Below, in pieces: positions 40,971 through 49,622 of a DNA stretch of 64,000 nucleotides. This DNA comes from Actinomadura sp. NAK00032 (GTDB lineage: Bacteria; Actinomycetota; Actinomycetes; Streptosporangiales; Streptosporangiaceae). The position numbers were made by a program, and so were the translations under genes. Below the pieces are notes generated by a model that saw nothing but the letters and a program-made list of their open reading frames with translations, did not search any database and had not been told where the DNA came from. The stretch is taken from assembly GCF_013364275.1 (NCBI RefSeq), contig NZ_CP054932.1, forward strand, positions 1,736,001 through 1,800,000. Direction: 5' to 3'. Position 1 is the first letter of the stretch. Every line of letters begins with the position of its first letter.

Positions 40971-42209
40971 TCACGGCGCCGTCCGGGGGCGGGCGGCGGC
41001 GGCGCCGAACCCGAGCGCGGCGAGTCCGGCGAGCGCGGCCACCGCGCCGCCGGACCCGGTGTCGAACAGCGCGCCGACGGCCAGTCCGCCGCCGAACGCC
41101 GTCATCCCGGCCAGGAACGACGACGCCCCGAGGTACGCGCCGACCTGCTCCGGCGGCGCGTACCGGGCGACGGCCTGGAAGATCGGCGGCTGCATCAGCC
41201 CCTGCCCGAGCCCGGTGAGGACGGCCGCGCCCAGCAGCCCCGCGACCTGCCAGGGGCCGTCCGCGTCCCCGTCCAGCGGGACGAGGGCGAGGAAGCCGGC
41301 GCCGGAGAGCAGCAGCCCGGCCCGCAGGACGCCGGGCCGCTCCGACCGGGACGCGCACCACGGCTGGACGGCGGCGACCACGGCGGCGGCCAGGCAGAGG
41401 AACGCGGCCGTCCAGCCGGCGCCGAACCCGCGCAGCGGCACGACCGTGGCGGCCTCCGTCACGAGCAGGGTGGACGGCGCGACGATCACGGCGAAGCGGA
41501 CGAAGCCGCGGTCCCGCGCCACCGCGCGGACGCCCTGGAGCACCGTCCGGGAGGCGCTCGCCGGTGAGGCGTGCGCCACGGGCCGTGCGCGCCGCGCGGG
41601 CAGCAGCGGGAAGAGGACGGCGGCGGCGCACCAGGCCGCCGCCGCGCCCGCCGCGAGCAGCGGGAAGCCGCCGAGCGCCAGCAGCGCCAGCCCGGCGGAC
41701 GGGCCGAGCACGGCGGAGATGTGCCCGCTCACCAGGTACACCGCGAAACCGCCAGGCCGCCGGCCGGGGGACAGGCCCGCGAGCAGCGACTGGGCGGCCG
41801 GGTGGTACAGCGCGCCGCCGGCCCCCACCAGGACGGCGGCGGTGGCGAGCCCGGCGGGCCCGTCCGCCGCGCCGAGGACGGCGAACCCGGCGGCGCGGAC
41901 GACGCAGGCGAGCATCCCGGCGCGCGGCGCCCCGAGCGCGTCGGTCAGCGCGCCGACCGGGAGCAGCAGCGAGTACTGGACGAGCAGGCGGGTGCCGAGC
42001 ACCAGCCCGATGGTCCCGGCCGCGAGCCCCACGTCGTCCCGCAGATGGACGACCACATGCCCGAACACCGCGTAGTACCCGAGCCCGATCGCCACCTGCA
42101 CGGCGGCGAGCACCGCGACGACCCGCCGCTCCCGCGAAGCGCTCTCGACCGGGACGGCGGGAGCAGCGGCAACGCGGCCAAGATCACCCGGTGCGTTCGA
42201 TACGTTCAC
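40971..42209 (-). CDS. MFS transporter
   Basis: About 412-aa permease with 12 hydrophobic helices. VLGTRLLVQYSLLLPVGALTDALGAPRAGML is the motif A region, followed by GGALYHPAAQSLLAG and VYLVSGHISAVLGPSAGLALL. It belongs to the general drug/sugar exporter branch. The start is uncertain: GTG 42209 lies inside the right-hand side of a 22-bp inverted repeat and has no clear Shine-Dalgarno, and the first helix begins only at about residue 29. It lies between two beta-lactam genes, so export of an antibiotic is conceivable but not shown. Confidence 0.85.
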   Translation of the reverse strand: MNVSNAPGDLGRVAAAPAVPVESASRERRVVAVLAAVQVAIGLGYYAVFGHVVVHLRDDVGLAAGTIGLVLGTRLLVQYSLLLPVGALTDALGAPRAGMLACVVRAAGFAVLGAADGPAGLATAAVLVGAGGALYHPAAQSLLAGLSPGRRPGGFAVYLVSGHISAVLGPSAGLALLALGGFPLLAAGAAAAWCAAAVLFPLLPARRARPVAHASPASASRTVLQGVRAVARDRGFVRFAVIVAPSTLLVTEAATVVPLRGFGAGWTAAFLCLAAAVVAAVQPWCASRSERPGVLRAGLLLSGAGFLALVPLDGDADGPWQVAGLLGAAVLTGLGQGLMQPPIFQAVARYAPPEQVGAYLGASSFLAGMTAFGGGLAVGALFDTGSGGAVAALAGLAALGFGAAAARPRTAP

Positions 42210-42265
42210 TTGCGGCGAGTTGTTGCTATCAGCCCTGCCAAAACAACAACTCGCCGCAGGTGAAC
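42204..42265. repeat. 22-bp inverted repeat with 18-base loop
   Basis: Left arm 42204-42225 (begins GTTCACTTGCGGCG, ends AGTTGTTG) and right arm 42244-42265 (CAACAACT ... CAGGTGAAC) are reverse complements apart from one mismatch. It lies between the beta-lactamase stop (42289) and the MFS start (42209), both on the minus strand. It could terminate the beta-lactamase transcript, though the T-run is lacking, or be a mobile-repeat remnant. Confidence 0.8.
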
Positions 42266-42288
42266 GGTCGATGTCCTGCGGGAGCGCA

Positions 42289-43263
42289 TCAGGGCTTCTT
42301 TCGTAGGGCGGTTGCCAGGATGCCCGCCGTCAGGGCTATGGACTTCTCGTCCGTGTCCGCCTCCGCGCCCTTGCGGGTCGTGGTGACCACGATGATCAGC
42401 GGGGCGCCGCCGGGCTTCGGGTAGGCGATCGCGATGTCGTTGGCGCTGCCGTAGGTGCCGCCGGTGCCGGTCTTGTCGCCGACCGTCCAGCTCTTCGGCA
42501 GCCCGGCGCGGATCCGCTTGTCCCCGGTGACGGTCGCCTTCAGCCAGTCGATCAGCTGCGTGCGGTCGGCGGGGACGAGCGCGTCGCCCACGGTGAGCGC
42601 GCGCAGGTCGTTCGCCCAGGAGCGCGGCGCCGTCGTGTCGCGCTTCTCGCCCGGCTTCCAGTCGTTCAGCCCGGGTTCCGTGCGGTCGCTGCGGCTGACC
42701 GTGTCGCCGAGGGAGCGCAGGAAGGCGGTGAGGCCGGCGGGCCCGCCGATCTCCGTCAGCACGAGGTTGCCGGCGGTGTTGTCGCTCTTGGTGATCGTCG
42801 CGCGGCACAGCTCCGCGACCGTCATCCCGGTGTCCACGTGCTTCTCGGTGACCGGGGAGAACTCCTGGAGGTCGTCCTTCGTGTAGTGGATCACCTTGTC
42901 GAGCAGGCCGGGGGCGCTCTGCCGGGCCTTGCGCAGCACGGCGCCGCACGCCATCGCCTTGAACGTGGACGCGAACGGGAACGTCTCGTCCGCCCGGTGG
43001 CCGACGGCGCGCCCGCTGCCGGTGTCGATCGCGTACGCGCCGATGCGCGTCCGGCGGGTCGTCTCCAGGCGGGTCAGCTGCTTCGTCACCTCCGGCTGCG
43101 TCTCGGCGGTCTGGACGGCGGTCTGCGAGGCGGTCTGCGAGGTCGTGCTCTGCGGTGCCGCGCTCTTGACGGCCGGGTCCGCGTCCGCGCCGCACCCTGC
43201 GGCGGCGGACAGGGCGAGGACGGCGGCGGCGACCGCCCGGAAGGCGGGAGCGTGTTTCGTCAT
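42289..43263 (-). CDS. bla: Class A beta-lactamase, lipoprotein
   Basis: 324-aa class A beta-lactamase. The lipobox is SAAAGC with the lipid-modified Cys at 24, followed by a Ser/Thr/Gln linker with SQTASQTAVQT repeats. The active site shows STFK (Ser99-Lys102), SDN (160-162), EPGLN (Glu196 as the general base) and GDKTGTGG. All catalytic residues are present, so an active penicillinase is expected on the outer face of the membrane. It is on the minus strand of the beta-lactam block; its promoter carries palindromes like those at the LysR/PBP promoter. Confidence 0.96.
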   Translation of the reverse strand: MTKHAPAFRAVAAAVLALSAAAGCGADADPAVKSAAPQSTTSQTASQTAVQTAETQPEVTKQLTRLETTRRTRIGAYAIDTGSGRAVGHRADETFPFASTFKAMACGAVLRKARQSAPGLLDKVIHYTKDDLQEFSPVTEKHVDTGMTVAELCRATITKSDNTAGNLVLTEIGGPAGLTAFLRSLGDTVSRSDRTEPGLNDWKPGEKRDTTAPRSWANDLRALTVGDALVPADRTQLIDWLKATVTGDKRIRAGLPKSWTVGDKTGTGGTYGSANDIAIAYPKPGGAPLIIVVTTTRKGAEADTDEKSIALTAGILATALRKKP

Positions 43264-43297
43264 GCCGGTGAGCAGACCAGAGGCGCGGAGCCGGTGT

Positions 43298-43330
43298 CCA
43301 ATATTGATATTGGTCGGCGAGCGATATCGG
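43298..43330. promoter_or_regulatory. Palindromes upstream of beta-lactamase (candidate LysR sites)
   Basis: Perfect palindrome CCAATATTGATATTGG (43298-43313), then GCGATATCGG (43321-43330). The word ATTGATAT and a GATATC core recur at the LysR/PBP intergenic region, in the same order relative to transcription. Confidence 0.6.
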
Positions 43331-43371
43331 ACCTCATATGTATGCGCCCTGACCTGGCCGCCCGTCCGGGG

Positions 43372-44400
43372 TCACAGCCAGTCCCTGAGCTTGAAGACCG
43401 TGTAGAGGATGAGGCTGCAGACCACGATCACGGCGGTGGCGGCGATGAACCCCGCGTGCTCCGAGAAGCCCGGGTAGGGGACGTTCATCCCGTAGAACCC
43501 GGTGACGGCGGTCGGCACCGCGATGATCGCCGCCCAGCTGGTGACCTTCTTCATCACCTCGTTCATCCGGTTGCTCTGCAGCGCCAGCCGGGTGTCGAGC
43601 AGGTCGGCGACGAGATCGCGCAGGCCGTCGGTCCACTCGCCGACGCGCAGCGTGTGGTCGTAGACGTCCTGGAAGTAGGGGACCAGCGGCGCCGGGACGA
43701 TCGGCAGGTCGCGGCGCAGCAGCGTGTTCAGCACCTCCCGCATCGGCACCGCGACCCGCCGCAGCGCGGCCAGGTTCTTGCGGAGCGCGTAGCTGCGCCG
43801 CTGGATCTCCTTGACCGGGAACGCGTCGGCGAACACCAGGTCCTCGACCGCGTCCGCCTCGTCGTCGAGCGCCTGCACGGCGGCCAGCTGCAGGTCGACG
43901 ACGAGGTCCAGCATCCCGTAGAGCAGGAACGCGGCGGTCGGCTCGGCGAGGCCCGCGTCCGGGCTCGCGTCCCACCGCGCGATGAGCGCGTCGATGTCGA
44001 GATCGGGGTCCTGCCGGACGGTGACCAGGGCGCGCTCGGCGATGAACGCCGACAGCTCGTGCAGCGTCAGGTGGCCGCCGGCGACGTACGGGACGTAGAC
44101 GTTGAGGAACGCGTAGCCCCGGTACCGGTCGAGCTTCGCGCGCTCGTGCCGGGAGACCGCGTCCTCCACGGCGACATGGTCGAGGCCGAGCTCGTCGCTG
44201 ATGACGCGCAGGTCCTGGTGGCGCGGCGCGCACAGGTCGAGCCACACGACGACGTCCGGGCGGGACAGGTACTCGCTCACCTCCGCGACGGGGAAGCCCT
44301 CCGCCAGCAGTTCGCCGCCGCGCCACGCCCGCGTGCGCGGCGGCGCGCTGCCGATCCGGTTCTCCGGGTGCCCGTCGACGTCGGTCTCGGACGGATGCAC
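43372..44400 (-). CDS. corA: CorA-family magnesium/cobalt channel
   Basis: 342-aa CorA-type divalent cation channel. It has a large cytosolic N-terminal alpha/beta domain, a long stalk helix (about 220-275), and two C-terminal membrane helices bracketing the diagnostic FYGMNVPYPG loop (GMN motif near residue 306). The pentameric channel imports Mg2+ or related ions. GAGGGG lies before ATG 44400. It begins 7 bp after the LacI-family gene, so they form an operon; a LacI-type regulator upstream of CorA is unusual and may simply reflect read-through. Confidence 0.93.
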   Translation of the reverse strand: MHPSETDVDGHPENRIGSAPPRTRAWRGGELLAEGFPVAEVSEYLSRPDVVVWLDLCAPRHQDLRVISDELGLDHVAVEDAVSRHERAKLDRYRGYAFLNVYVPYVAGGHLTLHELSAFIAERALVTVRQDPDLDIDALIARWDASPDAGLAEPTAAFLLYGMLDLVVDLQLAAVQALDDEADAVEDLVFADAFPVKEIQRRSYALRKNLAALRRVAVPMREVLNTLLRRDLPIVPAPLVPYFQDVYDHTLRVGEWTDGLRDLVADLLDTRLALQSNRMNEVMKKVTSWAAIIAVPTAVTGFYGMNVPYPGFSEHAGFIAATAVIVVCSLILYTVFKLRDWL

Positions 44401-44407
44401 GGCCCCC

Positions 44408-45436
44408 TCACACCCCCTTCGCGCGCGACCCTGCCCGCGGCGGGGCCGTCGACGCGCGCACGACGAGATCGCCCGGCAGCACCCGGGCGGCGGGCCGGTG
44501 GCCCGCGAGCAGGTCGAGCAGCGCGGCCATGCCCTGCGCGCCCAGCTCCTCGGCGGGCAGCCGCACGGTCGTCAGCTCCGGCTCCAGCGCGGTCGCCAGC
44601 AGCACGTCGTCGAACCCGGTGACCGACAGCTCGGACGGGACGTCCAGCCCGAGCGCCCGCGCCGCCTTGTAGGCGCCCGCGGCGATCAGGTCGTCGTCGC
44701 AGACGAGCGCGGTCGGCGGGTCGGCGGCCGACAGCAGCCGCAGCGCGGCGGCCTTCGCGGACGCGACGTCGATCGCGCACTCCTCCCGCAGCAGGGCGCC
44801 GCCGGGCAGGCCCGCGACGACGGCGGCGAGGGCGGCGGCGCGAGCGCGGAACGTCCACTGGTCGACGGCGGCGGCCACATGCCCGAACCGGCGGTGGCCG
44901 AGGCCGGCGAGGTGCCCGGCGATCGCGCGCATGCCGTCCGCCACGCCGAAGTCGATCGTGGGGACGGTGCCGCCGGTCCGCGGGTCGGGGCCGCTGTCGA
45001 GCATCACGGCGGGCGTCCCGCCGAACCGGCCGAGGGCGTCCACCGCCATCGAGGACGCGAGCACCCCGTCGATCGCCTCCTCCGAGCCGAACGGGCTGTC
45101 CGCCGGGCCCTCCGCGTCGTCCGGCCACGTCGACACCACGACGCCGAAGCCGTGCCGGGCCGCGACCCGCGCCGCGCCCGTGTAGACGGGGCCGAAGAAC
45201 GGCGCGGTCAGGGTCGGGACCATCAGCAGGACGGTCCGGGTCGTGCCGAGCCGCAGGTTCCGGGCGGCCTGGTTGGGCCGGTAGCCGAGCCGCTCGGCGG
45301 CGTCCCGGACGCTGCGCGCGGTGGCGGGGGAGACGCGCCCGCTCCACTTGCCGCCCAGCACGAGCGAGACCGTGGACTGCGAGACCCCGGCCTCCTGGGC
45401 CACGTCTTTGCTGGTGGGACGGCTGATGGCCGGCAC
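44408..45436 (-). CDS. LacI-family transcriptional regulator
   Basis: 342-aa LacI/GalR regulator. The HTH is TSKDVAQEAGVSQSTVSLVLGG (about 7-28), then the hinge AAERLGYRPNQAARNLRLG, and a periplasmic-binding-like sensor domain with VLLMVPTLTAPFFGPVYTGAARVA and FDDVLLATALEPELTTVRLP. GTG 45436 is fixed by AGGGAGG five bases upstream. It is divergent from an MFS transporter, with direct repeats and a small inverted repeat between them; control of that transporter by a sugar-like ligand is a reasonable inference. Confidence 0.93.
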   Translation of the reverse strand: MPAISRPTSKDVAQEAGVSQSTVSLVLGGKWSGRVSPATARSVRDAAERLGYRPNQAARNLRLGTTRTVLLMVPTLTAPFFGPVYTGAARVAARHGFGVVVSTWPDDAEGPADSPFGSEEAIDGVLASSMAVDALGRFGGTPAVMLDSGPDPRTGGTVPTIDFGVADGMRAIAGHLAGLGHRRFGHVAAAVDQWTFRARAAALAAVVAGLPGGALLREECAIDVASAKAAALRLLSAADPPTALVCDDDLIAAGAYKAARALGLDVPSELSVTGFDDVLLATALEPELTTVRLPAEELGAQGMAALLDLLAGHRPAARVLPGDLVVRASTAPPRAGSRAKGV

Positions 45437-45498
45437 CCGCGCCTCCCTGTGCGGACATTGGGACGAAAACAGACTAGAGCCGAGGGCCCCGGAAGTGG

Positions 45499-45557
45499 TA
45501 CGTATGACGGGTTCAGTAATACGTATGACGAGACGGCGTGCGACGCGAGTACGCACG
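45499..45557. promoter_or_regulatory. Direct and inverted repeats in the LacI/MFS intergenic region
   Basis: TACGTATGACG occurs at 45499-45509 and 45520-45530, exactly 21 bp apart (two helical turns), each with a TACGTA palindrome. CGTGCG (45537-45542) and CGCACG (45552-45557) form an inverted repeat further toward the MFS start. Either set may be the LacI-family operator. Confidence 0.5.
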
Positions 45558-45581
45558 ACGGGGATCTCCGGGGGCCATCGA

Positions 45582-46772
45582 ATGCGCGGCTATGTCGTCT
45601 TCCTGCGGAGGCCGTACGCGGCGCGGCTGCTCGGCGGCACCCTGCTCGGCCGGCTGCCCAACGGGATGGGCATGCTCGCGGTCGTGCTGCACGTCCGGGC
45701 GGACGACGGCGGCTACCCGCTCGCCGGGACGCTCGCCGCGCTGTTCGGCCTCGCGACCGCCGCCGGCCAGCCCGTGCTCGGCCGCGTCATGGACCGCTAC
45801 GGCCAGCCGCCCGTCCTGCTCCCCGCCGCCTGCGCCGCCGCCGCCGGATTCGCGCTCCTCGCTCTCGTCGGCGCCCACCCGCTGCCGGTGGCCGTCGCCG
45901 CCGTCGTCCTCGCCGGGTTCGCCACCCCGCCGCTGGAGGCCGGGCTGCGCGCCCTCTGGCCGGACGTCCTGGACGGCCAGGAGCAGGTCGACGCCGCCTA
46001 CGCGCTCGACGCCGCCGCCCAGGAGATCCTCTTCACCGTCGGGCCGCTCCTCGTCGTCGCGGCGGCGGCGCTCAACACCGAGGCCGCGCTGCTGCTCACC
46101 GGCGCGCTCGGCGTCGCCGGGACGCTCGTCGTCGCGCTGTCCGGGCCGTCCCGCCGGTGGCGGAGCGCGCCGCGCGCCGCCGACTGGGCCGGGCCGCTGC
46201 GCTCCCCGGGCCTGCGGGTGCTGCTGCTGTCGCTCGGCTGCGCCGGGATCGCGCTCGGCGTCTACGCCGTCGCCGTCGTCGCCTACGCCGAGGAGCAGGG
46301 CAGCGACCTCGCCTCCGGGCTGCTGCTGGCGTGCATGGCGGGCGGCGCCCTCGCCGGCGGGATCGGCTACGGCGCCCGGCCGTGGCCGGGCGAGCCGCAC
46401 CGCCGGCTGCGCTGGCTGCTCGCCGCGCTCGCCGCCGGGTACGTCCCGCTCGTCCTCGCGCCGTCCCTGCCGGTCATGTCGGTGCTGGCGTTCGTGTCCG
46501 GCGTCTCCCTCGCCCCCGTGCTGGCGTGCAGCTTCGCGCTCGTCGACCGGCTCGCCCCGGCCGGGACCGTCACCGAGGCGTTCGCGTGGGTCGTCGCCGC
46601 GATCGGCGCGGGCGGGTCGCTCGGCTCGTTCGTCGCCGGCGTCGGGCAGGACGCGGCGGGCGTCCCGGGCGCCTTCGCGGGCGCCGGCGTGGGCGGCGCG
46701 CTCGCGCTGGCCCTCTTCCTGCTCGGCGGCCGGACGCTCCGCTCCGGCCATCGCGCGGCCGTCACCGCCTAG
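45582..46772 (+). CDS. MFS transporter
   Basis: 396-aa permease with about 12 hydrophobic helices. LLGRLPNGMGMLAVVLHVRADDGGYPLAGTLAALFGLATAAGQPVLGRVMDRYG at the N-terminus is the general shape of actinobacterial MFS exporters. ATG 45582 is the first codon before homology; upstream in-frame ATGs lie within the regulatory repeats. No clear Shine-Dalgarno (GGGGG seven bases upstream). Divergent from the LacI-family regulator, hence probably controlled by it. The substrate is unknown. Confidence 0.87.
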   Translation: MRGYVVFLRRPYAARLLGGTLLGRLPNGMGMLAVVLHVRADDGGYPLAGTLAALFGLATAAGQPVLGRVMDRYGQPPVLLPAACAAAAGFALLALVGAHPLPVAVAAVVLAGFATPPLEAGLRALWPDVLDGQEQVDAAYALDAAAQEILFTVGPLLVVAAAALNTEAALLLTGALGVAGTLVVALSGPSRRWRSAPRAADWAGPLRSPGLRVLLLSLGCAGIALGVYAVAVVAYAEEQGSDLASGLLLACMAGGALAGGIGYGARPWPGEPHRRLRWLLAALAAGYVPLVLAPSLPVMSVLAFVSGVSLAPVLACSFALVDRLAPAGTVTEAFAWVVAAIGAGGSLGSFVAGVGQDAAGVPGAFAGAGVGGALALALFLLGGRTLRSGHRAAVTA

Positions 46773-46809
46773 CCGGGCTCGCCGTGCCGGCCGGGCTCGG
46801 CGGCGGGGA

Positions 46810-48519
46810 TCACACCCAGGACTGGAACCAGATCCGCTCGTGCCAGTCGTCGTACGGGATGGTCTGCGCCGACAGGATCGGGTGGAAGTACGCGAAGTTC
46901 GCCAGCACCACCAGCAGGAACGCGCCCGCGGCGGCGGCGCCGACCAGCCGCCGCACCCCCGCCGCCTGGACCGGGGCGGGCGCGTACGCCCCGCCCTCCC
47001 CGTAGGCACCGTCCCCGTAGGCGCCCTCCTCGTAAGGGCCGGCGGGGACGTCGGGAACGGAGTCAGCGGCCTCACCGGGACGCGCCGCGTGCGCGCCCCT
47101 CGCCCAGGCGGGCGCCGGGCCGATCAGGTAGCCGAGCACCAGCACCACCGCCAGCACCATGAACGGGATCACGGGCGTCGCGTAGAACAGGAACATCGTC
47201 CGGTCCGCGAACGCCGACGGGAACCAGGTCGCCCAGCCGGCGAGGAAGCCCAGCAGGATCGCGCCCGCCCGCCAGTCCCGCAGGAGCAGCCAGAGGAACA
47301 CGACGACGACCAGCGCGACCAGCGCGCCCCACCACAGCGCGGGCGTCCCGATCCCGAGGATCTCCCGCGAGCAGCGCGCCGCGCCGCAGCCGCCGCCCTT
47401 CGGCTCGGTGTAGAAGAACGCGACCGGGCGCCGCAGGATCGGCCAGTCCCAGGGCCACGACTGGTACGGGTGCTTGGCGTCCAGCCCGGTGTGGAAGCCG
47501 AGGATCTGCGAGTGGTAGTCCCACAGGTTCGGCATCGCCTCGAACGGCCGCCACAGCGGACTCCCGGACACCTCGCCGCGGCCCCAGCCGCCCGGCTTGA
47601 AGATCCACCCCCACCAGGTCGCCAGGTAGGTCACCAGCCCCACCACGACGAGCTGCACGAACGCGGGGACGGCCTCCAGCAGCAGCGTCCCGGTGAACGG
47701 GGCGCGCACCCCGGCCGCGCGGCGGGCGCCGTAGTCCCACAGGACGACCATCAGCCCGAACGCGGCGACGTAGAAGACGCCCGTCCACTTGGTGGCGCAG
47801 GCCAGGCCGAGGCAGACCCCGGCGCCCCACCGCCACCCGTGCGCGAGCCACGGCCCGTACACCGAGGTCTCGCCCCGGTCGATCCGCTCGGCGAGGACGC
47901 GGCGGGACCGGTCCCGGTCGTTGACCAGGCACGCGAACCCGGCGAGGACCCAGAACATCACGAAGACGTCCAGCAGCGCGGCCCGGCTGGTTACGAACGC
48001 GAGCCCGTCCAGCGCGAGCAGCAGCCCGGCGGCGCAGCCGAGCAGCGTCGACCCGGTCATCCGGCGGGCGACCCGGCACAGGATCAGCACCGACAGCGTC
48101 CCGACCAGCGCGGGCATGAACCGCCAGCCGAACGGCGTCGCGCCGAACATCCACTCGCCGATGGCGATCATCCACTTGCCGAACGGCGGATGCGCGACGA
48201 ACGCCGGCCCGTTCCCCCAGATGTGCGCGTCCGGGTCGGCGATCAGCATCTTGTCGGCGTTCTCGACGGTGTTGTGCTCCCAGCCGAACTTCAGCAGGGC
48301 GAGCGCGTCCTTGGCGTAGTAGGTCTCGTCGAAGACCACCGCCTTCGGCGACCCCAGCCGGTCGAAGCGCAGGTACCCGGCGAGCGCCGTCACCAGCAGC
48401 GGGCCCAGCCAGGACAGCAGCGCGCTGCCCGGGATCGCGGGCGCGAGCCAGTCCCGCAGCGGGGACGTCCGGCTCCGGGACGCGGTGACAGGAGCGGGGG
48501 CCGTATCCGTCGTCGCCAT
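46810..48519 (-). CDS. pmt: Protein O-mannosyltransferase (dolichyl-phosphate-mannose type)
   Basis: 569-aa GT39 membrane enzyme. It has about ten membrane helices. The catalytic first loop has FDETYYAKDAL (about 64-74, Asp-Glu), and HPPFGKWMIAIGEWMFG, RRMTGST and WPWDWPILRRPVAFFY are typical of actinobacterial PMTs. It transfers mannose from polyprenyl phosphate to Ser/Thr of secreted proteins at the outer face of the membrane. Near the C-terminus (about 495-530) it has an inserted Gly/Tyr/Glu-rich loop with repeats of the GAYG type. Divergent from rsmI, an arrangement conserved across Actinobacteria. Confidence 0.93.
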   Translation of the reverse strand: MATTDTAPAPVTASRSRTSPLRDWLAPAIPGSALLSWLGPLLVTALAGYLRFDRLGSPKAVVFDETYYAKDALALLKFGWEHNTVENADKMLIADPDAHIWGNGPAFVAHPPFGKWMIAIGEWMFGATPFGWRFMPALVGTLSVLILCRVARRMTGSTLLGCAAGLLLALDGLAFVTSRAALLDVFVMFWVLAGFACLVNDRDRSRRVLAERIDRGETSVYGPWLAHGWRWGAGVCLGLACATKWTGVFYVAAFGLMVVLWDYGARRAAGVRAPFTGTLLLEAVPAFVQLVVVGLVTYLATWWGWIFKPGGWGRGEVSGSPLWRPFEAMPNLWDYHSQILGFHTGLDAKHPYQSWPWDWPILRRPVAFFYTEPKGGGCGAARCSREILGIGTPALWWGALVALVVVVFLWLLLRDWRAGAILLGFLAGWATWFPSAFADRTMFLFYATPVIPFMVLAVVLVLGYLIGPAPAWARGAHAARPGEAADSVPDVPAGPYEEGAYGDGAYGEGGAYAPAPVQAAGVRRLVGAAAAGAFLLVVLANFAYFHPILSAQTIPYDDWHERIWFQSWV

Positions 48520-48634
48520 CCCGTCATCGTACGGGCGGCCCCGCCCCGCGCGGCCCCACCCGGCGCGGTGCCGGGCGCGGTGCCGGGCCCGCCGTGCGCG
48601 TCAGGGGGAGCGGCCGGGTGGGACAATGATCCGC

Positions 48635-49471
48635 GTGACCGGGACCTTGCTGCTGGCGGCGGCGCCCATCGGGCGGGCCGAGGACGCGTCGGCGCGGCTG
48701 CGCGCGGCGCTCGCGGCCGCGCCGGTGATCGCGGCCGAGGACACCCGGCGGCTGCGCCGGCTGGTGGGCGACCTCGGCGTGCGGACCACCGGCCGCGTCG
48801 TGTCCTACAACGACCTGAACGAGCGGGCGCGGGCCGAGGGCCTGGTCGAGGAGCTGCTGGCCGGGCGGGACGTGCTGGTGATCACCGACGCGGGCATGCC
48901 CGGGGTGTCCGACCCCGGCTACCGGCTGGTGCGCGCGGCCGTCGCCGCGCAGGTGCCGGTCTCGGTGCTGCCGGGGCCGTCCGCCGTCACGACCGCGCTG
49001 GCCGTGTCGGGGCTGCCCAGCGACCGGTTCTGCTTCGAGGGCTTCCCGCCCCGCAAGCCGGGCGAGCGGGCCCGCCGGTTCGGCGCCCTGGCCGAGGAGC
49101 CCCGCACGATGGTCTTCTTCGAGTCGCCCCGCCGGCTGGCCGACACCCTCGCCGCGATGGCCGGCGCGTTCGGCGCGGACCGTCCCGCCGCGGTCTGCCG
49201 CGAGCTGACCAAGACCTACGAGGAGATCCGGCGCGGAACGCTCGGCGACCTGGCCGGCTGGGCCGCGGACGGGGTGCTCGGCGAGATCACGCTGGTGGTC
49301 GGGGGCGCGCCGGAGCCGTCCGGGCTGCGCGAACCGGCCGAACTGGCCGCGGCCGTCGCCGCCCGCGAGGAGGCCGGGACGCCCCGCAAGCAGGCGATCG
49401 CGGAGGTCGCGAAGGAGAACGGCGCCCCCAAGCGCGTCGTCTACGACGCCGTTGTGAAGTCCAGGAAGTAG
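48635..49471 (+). CDS. rsmI: 16S rRNA (cytidine-1402-2'-O)-methyltransferase
   Basis: 278-aa SAM-dependent methyltransferase of the tetrapyrrole methylase fold. TGTLLLAAAPIGRAEDASARLRAAL opens it, followed by AAEDTRRLRRL, VISYNDLNE-like VVSYNDLNERA, ITDAGMPGVSDPGYRLVRAA, and FEGFPPRKPGERARRF. It methylates the 2'-O of C1402 in 16S rRNA. GTG 48635 is chosen because homologues begin with TGTL and GACAAT lies about seven bases upstream, as for a leaderless transcript; ATG 48626 is an alternative adding three residues. It is divergent from pmt. Confidence 0.94.
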   Translation: MTGTLLLAAAPIGRAEDASARLRAALAAAPVIAAEDTRRLRRLVGDLGVRTTGRVVSYNDLNERARAEGLVEELLAGRDVLVITDAGMPGVSDPGYRLVRAAVAAQVPVSVLPGPSAVTTALAVSGLPSDRFCFEGFPPRKPGERARRFGALAEEPRTMVFFESPRRLADTLAAMAGAFGADRPAAVCRELTKTYEEIRRGTLGDLAGWAADGVLGEITLVVGGAPEPSGLREPAELAAAVAAREEAGTPRKQAIAEVAKENGAPKRVVYDAVVKSRK

Positions 49472-49622
49472 CCACGGCATCGGACTGGTCCAACCGGTTC
49501 TTTCTGGGAATAACCCCTATCGGTGGCCGCTCGGCGGGCGCACTATGGGCTCGTCGGGGCCACCATGGAACTGGGCGCGGTCGGCGGGACGCGCCGAGAC
49601 GGTCTCCGAGGGGGTGAATGCC

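Noticed and set aside
42206..43195. Alternative frame over the beta-lactamase reading into the hairpin
   Set aside because: Arg/Gly-rich shadow of the beta-lactamase; the true frame has every catalytic motif.
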